Origin: Bacteroidales bacterium UBA3289
GTDB lineage: Bacteria; Bacteroidota; Bacteroidia; Bacteroidales; UBA932
Assembly: GCA_002361625.1 (NCBI GenBank)
Contig: DETL01000014.1
Location: 179,084-229,741 of the forward strand
DNA: 50,658 nucleotides
Direction of reading: 5' to 3'
This document shows, piece by piece, positions 8,859 through 16,791 of the stretch. Position 1 is the stretch's first letter. Every line of letters begins with the position of its first letter. The notes under the pieces are model-generated. The model was not told the origin of the DNA, ran no database searches, and saw only the letters and a program-made list of their open reading frames with translations. A program made the translations under genes and the position numbers.

Positions 8859-10216
8859 CAGAACAGATTCGAAACAAAGAGGATAGCTACACCCACGGGA
8901 GCGACGTAGCGGATCAGGAAATAGAAGAAGTCGAACAGCCGGGCGTTCCAGACCTTGGTTCCTCCGTTGGTGAACTCATCCCGGATATCGGACTTCTTCA
9001 TCTTCCAGCCCACGAACAGGACGACCAGCAGGCCGCCGATCGTGAGGAGGACATTGGAGGCGACGGTATCGAAAAAGTCGAACAGGGTCATCCCGAAGAT
9101 CGTCCGGTCCGCCAGCGGACCGAAGGACAGGGAACACAGCGCACCCGCCGCACCGGTGAGGACGAACAGCAGGACGCAGGCCCATCCCCGCTTCATCCCC
9201 CGTTCTTCCGTCAGGTAGGCGACTCCCACCTCGATCAGCGAAACGGACGAGGTCAGGGCCGAGAAGAGGACGGTCAGGAAGAACAGGATGGCGGCAATGG
9301 CGCTGACCCAGGGCATAGTCTGGCCCATCTGGGAGAAGATATAGGGAAGGGTGTCGAAGATCAGCCCCGGGCCGCTGCCCGGTTCGATGCCCGCGGCGAA
9401 CACCGCCGGCATGATGGCAAAGCCCGCCAGCATCGCAAACAGCAAGTCCGAGACCGCCGTTCCCACACCGGCGACCAGGAGGTTCTCCTTCTTGCTGATA
9501 TAGGAAGAATAGGTGATGACTATACCCATGCCGAGCGACAGCGAGAAGAAGGACTGTCCCAGGGCATCCAGGCAGGAATCCAGGGTAAGTTTCGAAAAAT
9601 CAGGCTTCAGGAGATAGGAAACGCCCTTCTGTGCGCCCGGCAGGGAGATGGAATAGATGGCGATCACGACCACCAGGATGAACAGGATCGGCAGGCTGAT
9701 CTTGCTGAATTTCTCGATGCCGGATTTCACGCCGAGGGCGACGATGATCACCGTCGCGGCCAGAAAAGCCAGATGGCAGGCAATGGGCAGCCTGGGCCGG
9801 GCGATGAACCGGGCGAACGAACCGGTCAAAGTTTCGGGGGCATGGTGGGTGAATTCCAGCCGGAGTGCCTGCACAAGATATTCCAGGGACCAGCCGCCCA
9901 CGACGCTGTAATACGAGACGATCCACATCGGGGTGAAAACCATGAGGAAGCCCAGGAACCGCCACTTGGAGTCCGGAGCCAGGGCGACGAATGCCCCGCG
10001 GCAGTTTTTCCCGCTCCGCCGTCCGACGATGGATTCCGCAAAGAAGATCGGAAGGCTGATGATGATGGAGAAGAGGATATAGACGACAATGAAAGCGGCA
10101 CCTCCGTCCTGTCCGACCAGGTACGGGAAGCGCCAGAGGTTTCCGAGGCCGATCGCCGATCCGGCCATCGCCATGATGACGGCCGTCCGGCCGCCGAAGT
10201 GTTCACGTTGTTTCAT
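8858..10216 (-). CDS. Sodium-dependent transporter, NSS/SNF family (first of a tandem pair)
   Basis: A 452-residue NSS/SNF transporter with the transmembrane-1 signature GLGNLWRFPYLVGQDGG and the same overall hydrophobic pattern as its downstream neighbour. The segment SLGMGIVITYSSYISKKENL matches the conserved helix 6-7 region. It is the promoter-proximal gene of the pair, 54 nt after the folA stop, so it may be read from the thyA-folA transcript or from a promoter I could not find. The leader contains a small hairpin (GTCCGT/ACGGAC, 10225-10239) ending 8 nt before the start codon. The tandem pair probably arose by duplication. Substrate unknown. Confidence 0.92.
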   Translation of the reverse strand: MKQREHFGGRTAVIMAMAGSAIGLGNLWRFPYLVGQDGGAAFIVVYILFSIIISLPIFFAESIVGRRSGKNCRGAFVALAPDSKWRFLGFLMVFTPMWIVSYYSVVGGWSLEYLVQALRLEFTHHAPETLTGSFARFIARPRLPIACHLAFLAATVIIVALGVKSGIEKFSKISLPILFILVVVIAIYSISLPGAQKGVSYLLKPDFSKLTLDSCLDALGQSFFSLSLGMGIVITYSSYISKKENLLVAGVGTAVSDLLFAMLAGFAIMPAVFAAGIEPGSGPGLIFDTLPYIFSQMGQTMPWVSAIAAILFFLTVLFSALTSSVSLIEVGVAYLTEERGMKRGWACVLLFVLTGAAGALCSLSFGPLADRTIFGMTLFDFFDTVASNVLLTIGGLLVVLFVGWKMKKSDIRDEFTNGGTKVWNARLFDFFYFLIRYVAPVGVAILFVSNLF

Positions 10217-10224
10217 CTTTGTCA

Positions 10225-10239
10225 GTCCGTTTCACGGAC
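10225..10239 (-). other. Small hairpin in the transporter leader
   Basis: GTCCGT and ACGGAC form six perfect pairs around a 3-nt loop, 8 nt upstream of the transporter ATG at 10216. A third GTCCGT copy follows at about 10252. It covers the expected ribosome-binding region. It may be chance, a weak terminator remnant of folA, or a translational control structure. Confidence 0.3.
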
Positions 10240-10270
10240 CATGTCGGGGAAGTCCGTGTCATTCAGGTTT

Positions 10271-10786
10271 TTACGCTTTCCGCCGATACACGACGAATTC
10301 GTAAGTGATGCCCGTCTCCGGGTCCGTCTGCAACTCGCTGCGGGAGTCGGCATACCAGACGGCCGGGTCGATCTCGGGGAAAAAGGCGTCGGCATCCTCC
10401 GGCGCATCATGCACATGGGTAATATACATGCTGTCAACCACCTCCATCGCCTCGGCATAGGTATAGGCACCTCCAATCACGAAAGCCCGTTTGAGGACCT
10501 CCGAATCATCGTCGTACTTATCCGCGGCGGCGAAGGCCTTTTCCAGGGAGTCCACGACGGTGACTTCGGCGGGGGCTTCGGGCCAGGGGAAGAGGGAGAT
10601 GACGATGTTATGACGCTTCGGGAGCGGACGGCCGATGGACTGGTAGGTCATCCAGCCCATGATGACGGCGCTGCCGGTGGTCTGCTGCCGGAAGTACTTC
10701 ATGTCGCCCGGCAGGTTCCACAGCAGGGCGTTCTTGCGGCCGATGGCATGGTTGTCGGCGATCGCGACGATAAGGCTCTTTTCCAT
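10271..10786 (-). CDS. folA: Dihydrofolate reductase
   Basis: A 171-residue dihydrofolate reductase that regenerates tetrahydrofolate with NADPH after thymidylate synthesis. The N-terminal IVAIADNHAIGRKNALLWNLPGDMKYFR contains the Trp of the mobile loop and the acidic residue that protonates substrate (Asp in GDMK). MGWMTYQSIGRPLPKR is the conserved NADPH-binding segment, and FVIGGAYTYAEAM is the second glycine pair. I chose the ATG at 10786; an extension to 10867 would overlap thyA. It lies 4 nt after the thyA stop, the common thyA-folA pairing. Nothing is missing. Confidence 0.96.
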   Translation of the reverse strand: MEKSLIVAIADNHAIGRKNALLWNLPGDMKYFRQQTTGSAVIMGWMTYQSIGRPLPKRHNIVISLFPWPEAPAEVTVVDSLEKAFAAADKYDDDSEVLKRAFVIGGAYTYAEAMEVVDSMYITHVHDAPEDADAFFPEIDPAVWYADSRSELQTDPETGITYEFVVYRRKA

Positions 10787-10790
10787 ATGA

Positions 10791-11585
10791 TTAAACGGCG
10801 ACGGGGGCTTTGATGGCCGGCCACGGGTCGTAGCCTTCCAGGGTGAAATCTTCGTAGGTGAAATCAAAGAGGGACTTGACCTCCGGATTGATCCGCATCC
10901 GGGGAAGCGGACGAGGTTCGCGGGAAAGCTGCGTCGCCACCTGGTCGAAATGGTTCCGGTAGATGTGGGTGTCGCCCGTCGTGTGGACGAACTCGCCCGG
11001 TTCCAGGCCGCACACCTGCGCGATCATCATCGTGAGGAGCGCATAGGACGCAATGTTGAACGGGACGCCCAGGAAGACGTCCGCGCTCCGCTGGTAGAGC
11101 TGACAGGAAAGCTTTCCGTCCGCCACGTAGAACTGGAACAGGCAGTGGCAGGGCGGCAGGGCCATCCGATCCACCTCCGCCGGGTTCCAGGCGGAGACCA
11201 GCATCCTCCGGGAGTCCGGATTTCGCCGGATCGTGTCGATGACCATCGAAAGTTGGTCGATCACCCGTCCGTCCGGGGCGGGCCAGGAGCGCCACTGGTG
11301 GCCGTAAACCGGGCCCAGGTCGCCGTTCTCGTCGGCCCATTCGTCCCAGATGGTGACACCGTGGTCCTGGAGATACTTCACGTTCGTATCCCCGGCGATG
11401 AACCAGAGAAGCTCGTAGATGATGGACTTCAGGTGCACCTTCTTGGTGGTCAGGAGGGGAAAACCCTCCGACAGGTCGAACCGCATCTGATAGCCGAACA
11501 CGCTCTGCGTGCCGGTACCGGTACGGTCTTCCTTCATCACGCCGTTTGCGCGGATATGTCTCAGGAGGTCCAGGTATTGTTTCAT
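10791..11585 (-). CDS. thyA: Thymidylate synthase ThyA
   Basis: A 264-residue ThyA that methylates dUMP to dTMP using methylene-tetrahydrofolate. Key features are the catalytic cysteine in LPPCHCLFQFYV, the dUMP-binding QRSADVFLGVPFNIASYALL, and GDTHIYRNH. Length equals E. coli ThyA. The ATG at 11585 is preferred over the TTG at 11594, because a -7 box (TACATTTG on the minus strand, 11592-11599) would otherwise lie inside the coding region. The dihydrofolate reductase gene follows 4 nt downstream, so the cofactor is recycled by its operon partner. Divergent from galM across a 76-nt intergenic region. Confidence 0.97.
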   Translation of the reverse strand: MKQYLDLLRHIRANGVMKEDRTGTGTQSVFGYQMRFDLSEGFPLLTTKKVHLKSIIYELLWFIAGDTNVKYLQDHGVTIWDEWADENGDLGPVYGHQWRSWPAPDGRVIDQLSMVIDTIRRNPDSRRMLVSAWNPAEVDRMALPPCHCLFQFYVADGKLSCQLYQRSADVFLGVPFNIASYALLTMMIAQVCGLEPGEFVHTTGDTHIYRNHFDQVATQLSREPRPLPRMRINPEVKSLFDFTYEDFTLEGYDPWPAIKAPVAV

Positions 11586-11591
11586 AGGATG

Positions 11592-11599
11592 CAAATGTA
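11592..11599 (-). promoter_or_regulatory. -7 promoter box of thyA-folA
   Basis: The minus strand reads TACATTTG, a match to TAnnTTTG, ending 6 nt before the thyA ATG. The spacing implies a leaderless or nearly leaderless mRNA. Confidence 0.6.
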
Positions 11600-11620
11600 C
11601 GAATAATTCGCAAAAAAGAG

Positions 11621-11628
11621 TATATTTG
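11621..11628 (+). promoter_or_regulatory. -7 promoter box of galM
   Basis: TATATTTG, a perfect TAnnTTTG match, 33 nt upstream of the galM ATG. The galK promoter (28532-28539) has the identical octamer, also followed by TAA. Confidence 0.65.
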
Positions 11629-11640
11629 TAAGATAGTACA

Positions 11641-11655
11641 CGACACTAAACGAAC
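11641..11655 (+). promoter_or_regulatory. Shared galM/galK leader motif, galM copy
   Basis: CGACACTAAACGAAC lies in the galM leader, 6 nt before the ATG. The same 15 bases occur on the minus strand at 28512-28526, 7 nt before the galK ATG. No other copy was noticed. The placement downstream of the promoter suits an operator for a galactose-responsive regulator or an mRNA leader element. It is not palindromic. Confidence 0.6.
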
Positions 11656-11661
11656 ACGGAT

Positions 11662-12708
11662 ATGGAAATCACGAAAGAACTGTGGGGCACCGCCCCGGAC
11701 GGGAAGGAAATCTTCCGTTATACCCTCAAGAACGCCTCTGGCGCCTATGTGCAGCTGGGCAGCGTCGGCGCAGCCATCGTCTCCATCGTCGTCCCGGACA
11801 AGGAAGGCAAGCTGGACGATGTCGTCCTGGGCTATCCGAACGCTCTGGATTATTTTGGCGACGGCCCTTGCGCCGGCAAGGTTCCCGGCCGCTACGCGAA
11901 CCGCATCGCCCAAGGGAAAATCACCGTGGAAGGCGTGGAATACACCCTGCCCATCAACAACGGTCCCAACCACCTGCACGGCGGTCCGCAGGGATTCCAG
12001 AACCAGGTCTGGGACAGCCGCATCCAGGGAGACGCCGTGGAATTCATGTATTTCTCCGAGGACGGCGAGGCCGGCTACCCCGGCAACATGAAGGTCATCG
12101 CCCATTATGAATGGAGCGAAGAGAACGAACTCAAGCTCATCCTGACGGCCGAAACGGACGCCCCCACCGTCGTGAACCTGACGAACCATGTCTATTTCAA
12201 CCTGGACGGAGAAGGCTCCGGGACGGTTCTCGACCACAAGCTGGGACTCAACGCCTCCCAGTATCTTCCGACGGACGCCACCCAGATTCCGCTCGGAGAG
12301 CCGGCAGACGTCGCCGGAACGCCCATGGACTTCGTGGAGGCCAAACCCATCGGCCAGGACATCCACGCGGATTTCGAGGCTCTCAAGATCGGCAAGGGCT
12401 ACGACCACTGCTGGCTCATCGACGGAGCCATGCCCGGACAACTTTCCAGCGCAGCGGAGCTCTGGGCCGCGAAGTCCGGCCGCAAGGTGGAGATCTTCAC
12501 GACGCAGCCGGCGGTCCAGGTCTATACCGGAAACTGGCTCAAGGGCTGCCCGAAGGGCAAATCCGGCCGCGAGTACGAGGATTACGACGCCGTCGCCATC
12601 GAGTGCCAGCACACGCCCGACGCCCCCAACCAGCCGCAGTTCCCCACGACGCTTCTCCGCCCCGGCGAGGTGCTCGAGGAGGCCATCATCTGGGCCTTTA
12701 CCGCATAA
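11662..12708 (+). CDS. galM: Aldose 1-epimerase (galactose mutarotase)
   Basis: A 348-residue galactose mutarotase that interconverts alpha and beta anomers, supplying alpha-galactose to galactokinase. Family landmarks are PGRYANRIAQGK (substrate arginine), NNGPNHLHGG with the first active-site histidine, VNLTNHVYFNL with the second, and AIECQHTPDAPNQPQFP, where the glutamate is the catalytic base. It has no signal peptide, so it is cytoplasmic. galK is 16 kb away in the opposite orientation, yet both leaders share a 15-nt motif, so co-regulation is likely. Complete, with no anomalies. Confidence 0.95.
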   Translation: MEITKELWGTAPDGKEIFRYTLKNASGAYVQLGSVGAAIVSIVVPDKEGKLDDVVLGYPNALDYFGDGPCAGKVPGRYANRIAQGKITVEGVEYTLPINNGPNHLHGGPQGFQNQVWDSRIQGDAVEFMYFSEDGEAGYPGNMKVIAHYEWSEENELKLILTAETDAPTVVNLTNHVYFNLDGEGSGTVLDHKLGLNASQYLPTDATQIPLGEPADVAGTPMDFVEAKPIGQDIHADFEALKIGKGYDHCWLIDGAMPGQLSSAAELWAAKSGRKVEIFTTQPAVQVYTGNWLKGCPKGKSGREYEDYDAVAIECQHTPDAPNQPQFPTTLLRPGEVLEEAIIWAFTA

Positions 12709-12722
12709 GTAGGAACCGTCCC

Positions 12723-13679
12723 TTACAGATTCATGAGCGCCGTCAGGACCTTCTCCTGGACGGCGTCTTTCATCAATACGGTCTTGGAAGCGTCCAGCAG
12801 ATAGATGGACGGAATGCCGCGGACGTTGTAAAGAAGGTCCGTACGGATGGTGTAATGGTGGTCGTATCCATTGATCCAGGCGGCGGGATACTCGCTGATA
12901 TGCGCCTTCCAGTCATCAATGTCCTGGTCAATGTAAACATCGACGACCTGCAGGCGCCCCTCGTCGATGAGCGAAGCGATTTCGGGGGTCGAGGCCATGG
13001 CATCCATGATCTCCTGACACGCCTTGCAGCCGGGATTGCCGAAGATCAGGACCGTGTATTCCGCCTTCACGCCGTAGAGCGTCCGGACACGGCCGCGGGT
13101 ATCGGTGAAAGAGAAATCCGCCGCCGGGGTGCCCACGCGGTTGAGCCGGCACATGCGCGCATCCCACTCGTAGCCCGCCCGATAGCCGCTGTCAATGAGG
13201 TCTGACTGCCCGAGTTTTTCCACGAAGGGGAGATACAGATCCTCGTTCCGGACAGGGGAGTTGGGATCGTATAGATAGTGTTTCGTGAGCCGGCACAGTT
13301 CCTCGAACACGTTGGTTTCCGGGGACTTCCGCTCGAAGGCTTCGATTCGGTCATAGAGCCGGGAGACGGCCTTTCCGCCTTCGTCCAGCGACAGTTGTTC
13401 CAAGAGGGTGGCAAACATCCCCATCTGGGATTCCAGCGCCGTGACGGGAACGCCGTTCACGGTCGATGAGTCGCAAGCGTACACGGCCGCCGTATCCGTG
13501 AACCGGTCCCAGAAATGCCCGGCGGCATAGGCCACCCGGTCCTGGGCGGAGGTGTACATGGACGGAATCTCGACCTGCGGGAAGTCCCGCACCGCCGGCA
13601 CCGGAGCGTTCGTCTTCGCATTCCGCGGCCCGCAGGCGCACAGGAAAAGGACCGCTATGAGACTAACATACTGTCGCAT
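12723..13679 (-). CDS. Thioredoxin-like lipoprotein, DUF5106-type
   Basis: A 318-residue lipoprotein. The N-terminus MRQYVSLIAVLFLCACGPR has a lipobox (LCAC-G), so it should be anchored in the periplasm or at the inner face of the outer membrane. The first 190 residues resemble the helical DUF5106-type domain common in Bacteroidota thiol-disulfide lipoproteins. A thioredoxin-fold domain follows (about 190-318) with CKAC as the CxxC redox site near residues 217-220 and a cis-proline-like VRGIPSIYLLD. Likely role: periplasmic thiol-disulfide exchange; partner unknown. The ATG at 13679 is set by the lipobox and the -7 box. The much longer frame upstream is a shadow of the opposite gene. Confidence 0.8.
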   Translation of the reverse strand: MRQYVSLIAVLFLCACGPRNAKTNAPVPAVRDFPQVEIPSMYTSAQDRVAYAAGHFWDRFTDTAAVYACDSSTVNGVPVTALESQMGMFATLLEQLSLDEGGKAVSRLYDRIEAFERKSPETNVFEELCRLTKHYLYDPNSPVRNEDLYLPFVEKLGQSDLIDSGYRAGYEWDARMCRLNRVGTPAADFSFTDTRGRVRTLYGVKAEYTVLIFGNPGCKACQEIMDAMASTPEIASLIDEGRLQVVDVYIDQDIDDWKAHISEYPAAWINGYDHHYTIRTDLLYNVRGIPSIYLLDASKTVLMKDAVQEKVLTALMNL

Positions 13680-13683
13680 GACG

Positions 13684-13691
13684 CAAAAATA
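13684..13691 (-). promoter_or_regulatory. -7 promoter box of the thioredoxin-like lipoprotein gene
   Basis: The minus strand reads TATTTTTG, 4 nt before the ATG at 13679. It is one half of a 36-nt divergent promoter region. Confidence 0.5.
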
Positions 13692-13703
13692 AATAAATTT
13701 TAG

Positions 13704-13711
13704 TAGTTTTG
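13704..13711 (+). promoter_or_regulatory. -7 promoter box of the HExxH envelope protein gene
   Basis: TAGTTTTG fits TAnnTTTG and ends 4 nt before the ATG at 13716, implying a leaderless transcript. Confidence 0.5.
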
Positions 13712-13715
13712 TATC

Positions 13716-16700
13716 ATGACGACGTCCAGGAACACCCTCCTTCTCGCGCTTGCCGCCGGCCTCCTCGCCGGGATTCCGGCCCGCGCCCAGTTCTACCAGA
13801 ACGGGGCCGACCCGTTCGGCCGATGGTCCACTATGAGCACGGAGCACTACCGCATCATGTACCCGGAAGGGAAAGACTCCCTGGCCCGGGCCTATATCCT
13901 GGACCTGGAAAAGTGGCAGCCCTCCGTGGGCGTCAGCGCCGGCATGGACCCGGTCGGACTCCAATGGGGCCGGCTGCCGGTCATCCTCCACCCTTACTAT
14001 CCCCATTCCAACGGGTCGGTCGCCTGGGCCCCCAAGCGCATGGACCTTTATACCCACCCGGAACCGTATGGTTCCCAGCCCCTTTCCTGGATGACGCAGC
14101 TCACGGTCCATGAGTCCCGCCACGTCGCCCAGATGCAACTCGCCTACCGCCGCCCCTTCCGCTGGGTGAATTACCTCGTAGGAGAGATGTGGCCCGGGGC
14201 CGTCTCGGCCCTTTTCACCCCGCAACCGTTCCTGGAAGGCGATGCAGTCGTCACGGAAACGGCCCTGACGCACTCCGGAAGGGGACGGGACGGGGATTTC
14301 CTGAACTATTACCATGTCGCATTCGATGACGGCGACTGGCGCGACTGGTACCAATGGATCTACGGGTCCTTCAAGAAGGCCGCCCCTGATTACTATGCGA
14401 CCGGCTACATGACGATCGCGGGCATGCGGTATTTCTATGACCAGCCCGCTTTCACGGCCGGTTATTTCGACTGGGTCACGCGCCATCCCTTCCCCGTCAC
14501 GCCTTTGCAGCGCTATATCCGCACCCTTTCCGGCCAGTCCTTCAAAAAGACATTCCGGACCTTGCAGGAAGGGTTCCGCGACCAATGGGCCGAGGAAGCC
14601 GACGCCCGGGGGCCCTTCATGCCCATGGAACAGGTGACCCGGACTCCCTCCTTCGCCACCGACTACACCGGCGGAACCTGGGTGGACGGGAAATATTATG
14701 TGATCAAGGAGGGCAAGACGACGGCGACGCGGATGATCCGCCTGGATCCGGACGGAACCGAGCACGACATGGGCTCCTTCTCCGGCAGCACCAGTTCCTT
14801 CTATGTGGGCGAGGACCGTATCTTCTGGTCCGAAACGTTGCCGGGCGTGCGCTGGGACCTGGACGGAGAATCCATCCTGCGATGGATGGACCTGGACGGA
14901 AAACACCGGCATGATCTGACCGTGAAGGGAAGGATGTACAATCCCCAGCCCGGTCCGGACGGAGTCCTCGCCGTGGTGGAGTATCCGGTAAACGGAGGAT
15001 GCAACCTTTTGATTGTCAACGAAAAGGACGGCTCCATCCTCCGCCGGACACCGGCTCCGGAAGGAATCCAGCTCACGGAATCGGCCTGGATCGGCAACGA
15101 CATCCACTGCCTGGGCCTGGACGACCGCGGATACGGAATCTGGCGGCTCCGGGAGGGGAGCTGGACCTGCGTGCTGGAACCCAGCCCGCAGATGATGGAG
15201 AACCTGGACGGCGGCGACATGCTGGAGCTGGTCAGCGACCGGAACGGCGTCAAGGAACTGTACCGCTACGATCCGGAAACCGGTAAGGCCTGGCAGCTTT
15301 CGAACACCCGCTATGGTGCCAACGACTTTTCCATGAGCGACGACGGGGAACTCTGGTTCCGGTCCATGACCCCGGAAGGAAACGCCATCTTCAAGGCCCG
15401 GGCGCCGGAGCCCGTGGAAGTGGACTTCCGGCAGGTCCACCGGGACCGGGTGGCGGAAAAGCTGTCGGAACAGGAGAACGCCCTGCTGCAGGCAGCCGGG
15501 AACCGGGAAAAGGGAACGACGGTCGTCAGCGAGCCTCAACGGTACGTGAAACCGCTGCACTGGATGAAGTTCCATTCCTGGGCGCCGATCTGGTTCAACT
15601 ATGACCTGATCGAGTCCATGAGCGGCGATTTCAGCTACGACACGGCCTCGCCCGGTCTGGTCGGCCTGTTCCAGAACGACCTCGGAACTACCTGGGGAGC
15701 AGTCGGTTACTCCGCACATCCGGACGAGGATCGCGCGGGGGAATGGCGGCATGGCGGCCATCTGCACTTCACCCATACGGGACTGTATCCCGTCCTGGAG
15801 GCCACCTTCGACATCTATGACAAGGGGGCGTACCTGTATCAATTCCAGGACCGGGAATACCCGGACCACATGGGCTATGCCATCCTTCGCAGGGACCTCG
15901 ACCGGCTCACGTGGACCGGCAAAGTCTCCGCCTATGTTCCTTTCCGCTTCCATAAGGACGGCATCCAGCGGGGCGTGATCCCGCAGGTGAGCTGGAGCGT
16001 CTCGAACAACCCCTTCGACACGGGCGTCACCCACCTGGAAATGCATGACGATTTCATCCGGGACGAGGCCCATGCCGCCTATCTCGGCTACGATCCGGGC
16101 GAGCGTATCCTCATGCAGAATCTCCGGGGGTCGGTCCGCGGCTACTGGATGCAGCAGGCGGCCGACAGCCAGGTCTATCCCCGGCTGGGCATCGGCGCGG
16201 AAGCCGGCGCCGGTTTCCGGCCCGGCCTCTCACAGATCTATTCACCGGCCTGCTATGGCTATGTCTATGGCTATCTGCCGGGCCTCACGCGCACCCAGGG
16301 GCTGCGCCTCTCCGCCATTGGCGCGCAGCAGTTCGCCTCCGGCGCACCTTTCGGAGAATACGGCGTTTCCGTCATTCCGCGCGGCTTCACCCCCGCCGAC
16401 GGCACCGCCATCGCCCGGCATTCCGCCCGGGCGCTCCGCCTCACCGCGGACTATGCCGTTTCCCTGTATGTCGGCGACATCTCCTGGTTCTCCCCGGTCG
16501 CCTATATCACGCATTTCCTCCTAATCCCGCACGTGGACTGGACCACCTTCGGCGGCGCCCGCAATGGACAGGGCCCTGTCACCGCCTCTTCCCTTTTCAG
16601 CGCCGGAGCGGACTTCACGGTGGAACTCGCGAACTTCCTCTGGGTCCCCTTCCCTTGCTCCGTCGGCGTCTCTGCCACCTGGACCGGCGGCCCGTATTAC

Positions 16701-16766
16701 GACACCCTCGCCACCGACGGCCGGAAGCCATGGAGCGTCGAGATGGTCTTCAGTTTCGACATATAG
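13716..16766 (+). CDS. Large envelope protein with HExxH motif, propeller-like and barrel-like regions
   Basis: A 1016-residue exported protein; no family name is certain. The signal peptide covers residues 1-25 (TLLLALAAGLLAGIPARAQ). Residues 40-260 contain LTVHESRHVAQMQ (HExxH at about 132-136) and an FLEGDAVVTETALT segment whose glutamate could be the third zinc ligand, as in gluzincins. Residues about 310-560 are rich in WVDGKYY, WDLDGE and LRWMDLDGK-type repeats suggesting a TolB-like beta-propeller. From about 610 to the end, alternating aromatic and polar strands finish in VEMVFSFDI, with a hydrophobic-aromatic terminus like outer-membrane barrels. I infer an outer-membrane-anchored protease or protease-derived receptor. 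The stop TAG lies inside a 22-nt palindrome that runs into the next promoter. Confidence 0.75.
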   Translation: MTTSRNTLLLALAAGLLAGIPARAQFYQNGADPFGRWSTMSTEHYRIMYPEGKDSLARAYILDLEKWQPSVGVSAGMDPVGLQWGRLPVILHPYYPHSNGSVAWAPKRMDLYTHPEPYGSQPLSWMTQLTVHESRHVAQMQLAYRRPFRWVNYLVGEMWPGAVSALFTPQPFLEGDAVVTETALTHSGRGRDGDFLNYYHVAFDDGDWRDWYQWIYGSFKKAAPDYYATGYMTIAGMRYFYDQPAFTAGYFDWVTRHPFPVTPLQRYIRTLSGQSFKKTFRTLQEGFRDQWAEEADARGPFMPMEQVTRTPSFATDYTGGTWVDGKYYVIKEGKTTATRMIRLDPDGTEHDMGSFSGSTSSFYVGEDRIFWSETLPGVRWDLDGESILRWMDLDGKHRHDLTVKGRMYNPQPGPDGVLAVVEYPVNGGCNLLIVNEKDGSILRRTPAPEGIQLTESAWIGNDIHCLGLDDRGYGIWRLREGSWTCVLEPSPQMMENLDGGDMLELVSDRNGVKELYRYDPETGKAWQLSNTRYGANDFSMSDDGELWFRSMTPEGNAIFKARAPEPVEVDFRQVHRDRVAEKLSEQENALLQAAGNREKGTTVVSEPQRYVKPLHWMKFHSWAPIWFNYDLIESMSGDFSYDTASPGLVGLFQNDLGTTWGAVGYSAHPDEDRAGEWRHGGHLHFTHTGLYPVLEATFDIYDKGAYLYQFQDREYPDHMGYAILRRDLDRLTWTGKVSAYVPFRFHKDGIQRGVIPQVSWSVSNNPFDTGVTHLEMHDDFIRDEAHAAYLGYDPGERILMQNLRGSVRGYWMQQAADSQVYPRLGIGAEAGAGFRPGLSQIYSPACYGYVYGYLPGLTRTQGLRLSAIGAQQFASGAPFGEYGVSVIPRGFTPADGTAIARHSARALRLTADYAVSLYVGDISWFSPVAYITHFLLIPHVDWTTFGGARNGQGPVTASSLFSAGADFTVELANFLWVPFPCSVGVSATWTGGPYYDTLATDGRKPWSVEMVFSFDI

Positions 16767-16782
16767 GAAATATTTCCTATAT
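16761..16782. promoter_or_regulatory. 22-nt perfect palindrome spanning stop codon and promoter
   Basis: An 11-nt half-site (ATATAGGAAAT) is followed directly by its exact inverse. It begins 3 nt before the upstream stop codon and runs into the -7 box (16778-16785) of the next operon. A loop-free palindrome placed on a promoter fits a dimeric repressor site better than a terminator. Confidence 0.5.
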
Positions 16783-16785
16783 TTG
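16778..16785 (+). promoter_or_regulatory. -7 promoter box of the lipoprotein-SurA-OstA operon
   Basis: TATATTTG, 6 nt before the ATG at 16792; its first five bases lie within the 22-nt palindrome. Confidence 0.6.
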
Positions 16786-16791
16786 CAGGTT

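Noticed and set aside
12723..16073. 1116-residue frame extending upstream of the redox lipoprotein
   Set aside because: The extension is antisense to the HExxH gene. The lipobox and the -7 box place the true start at 13679.
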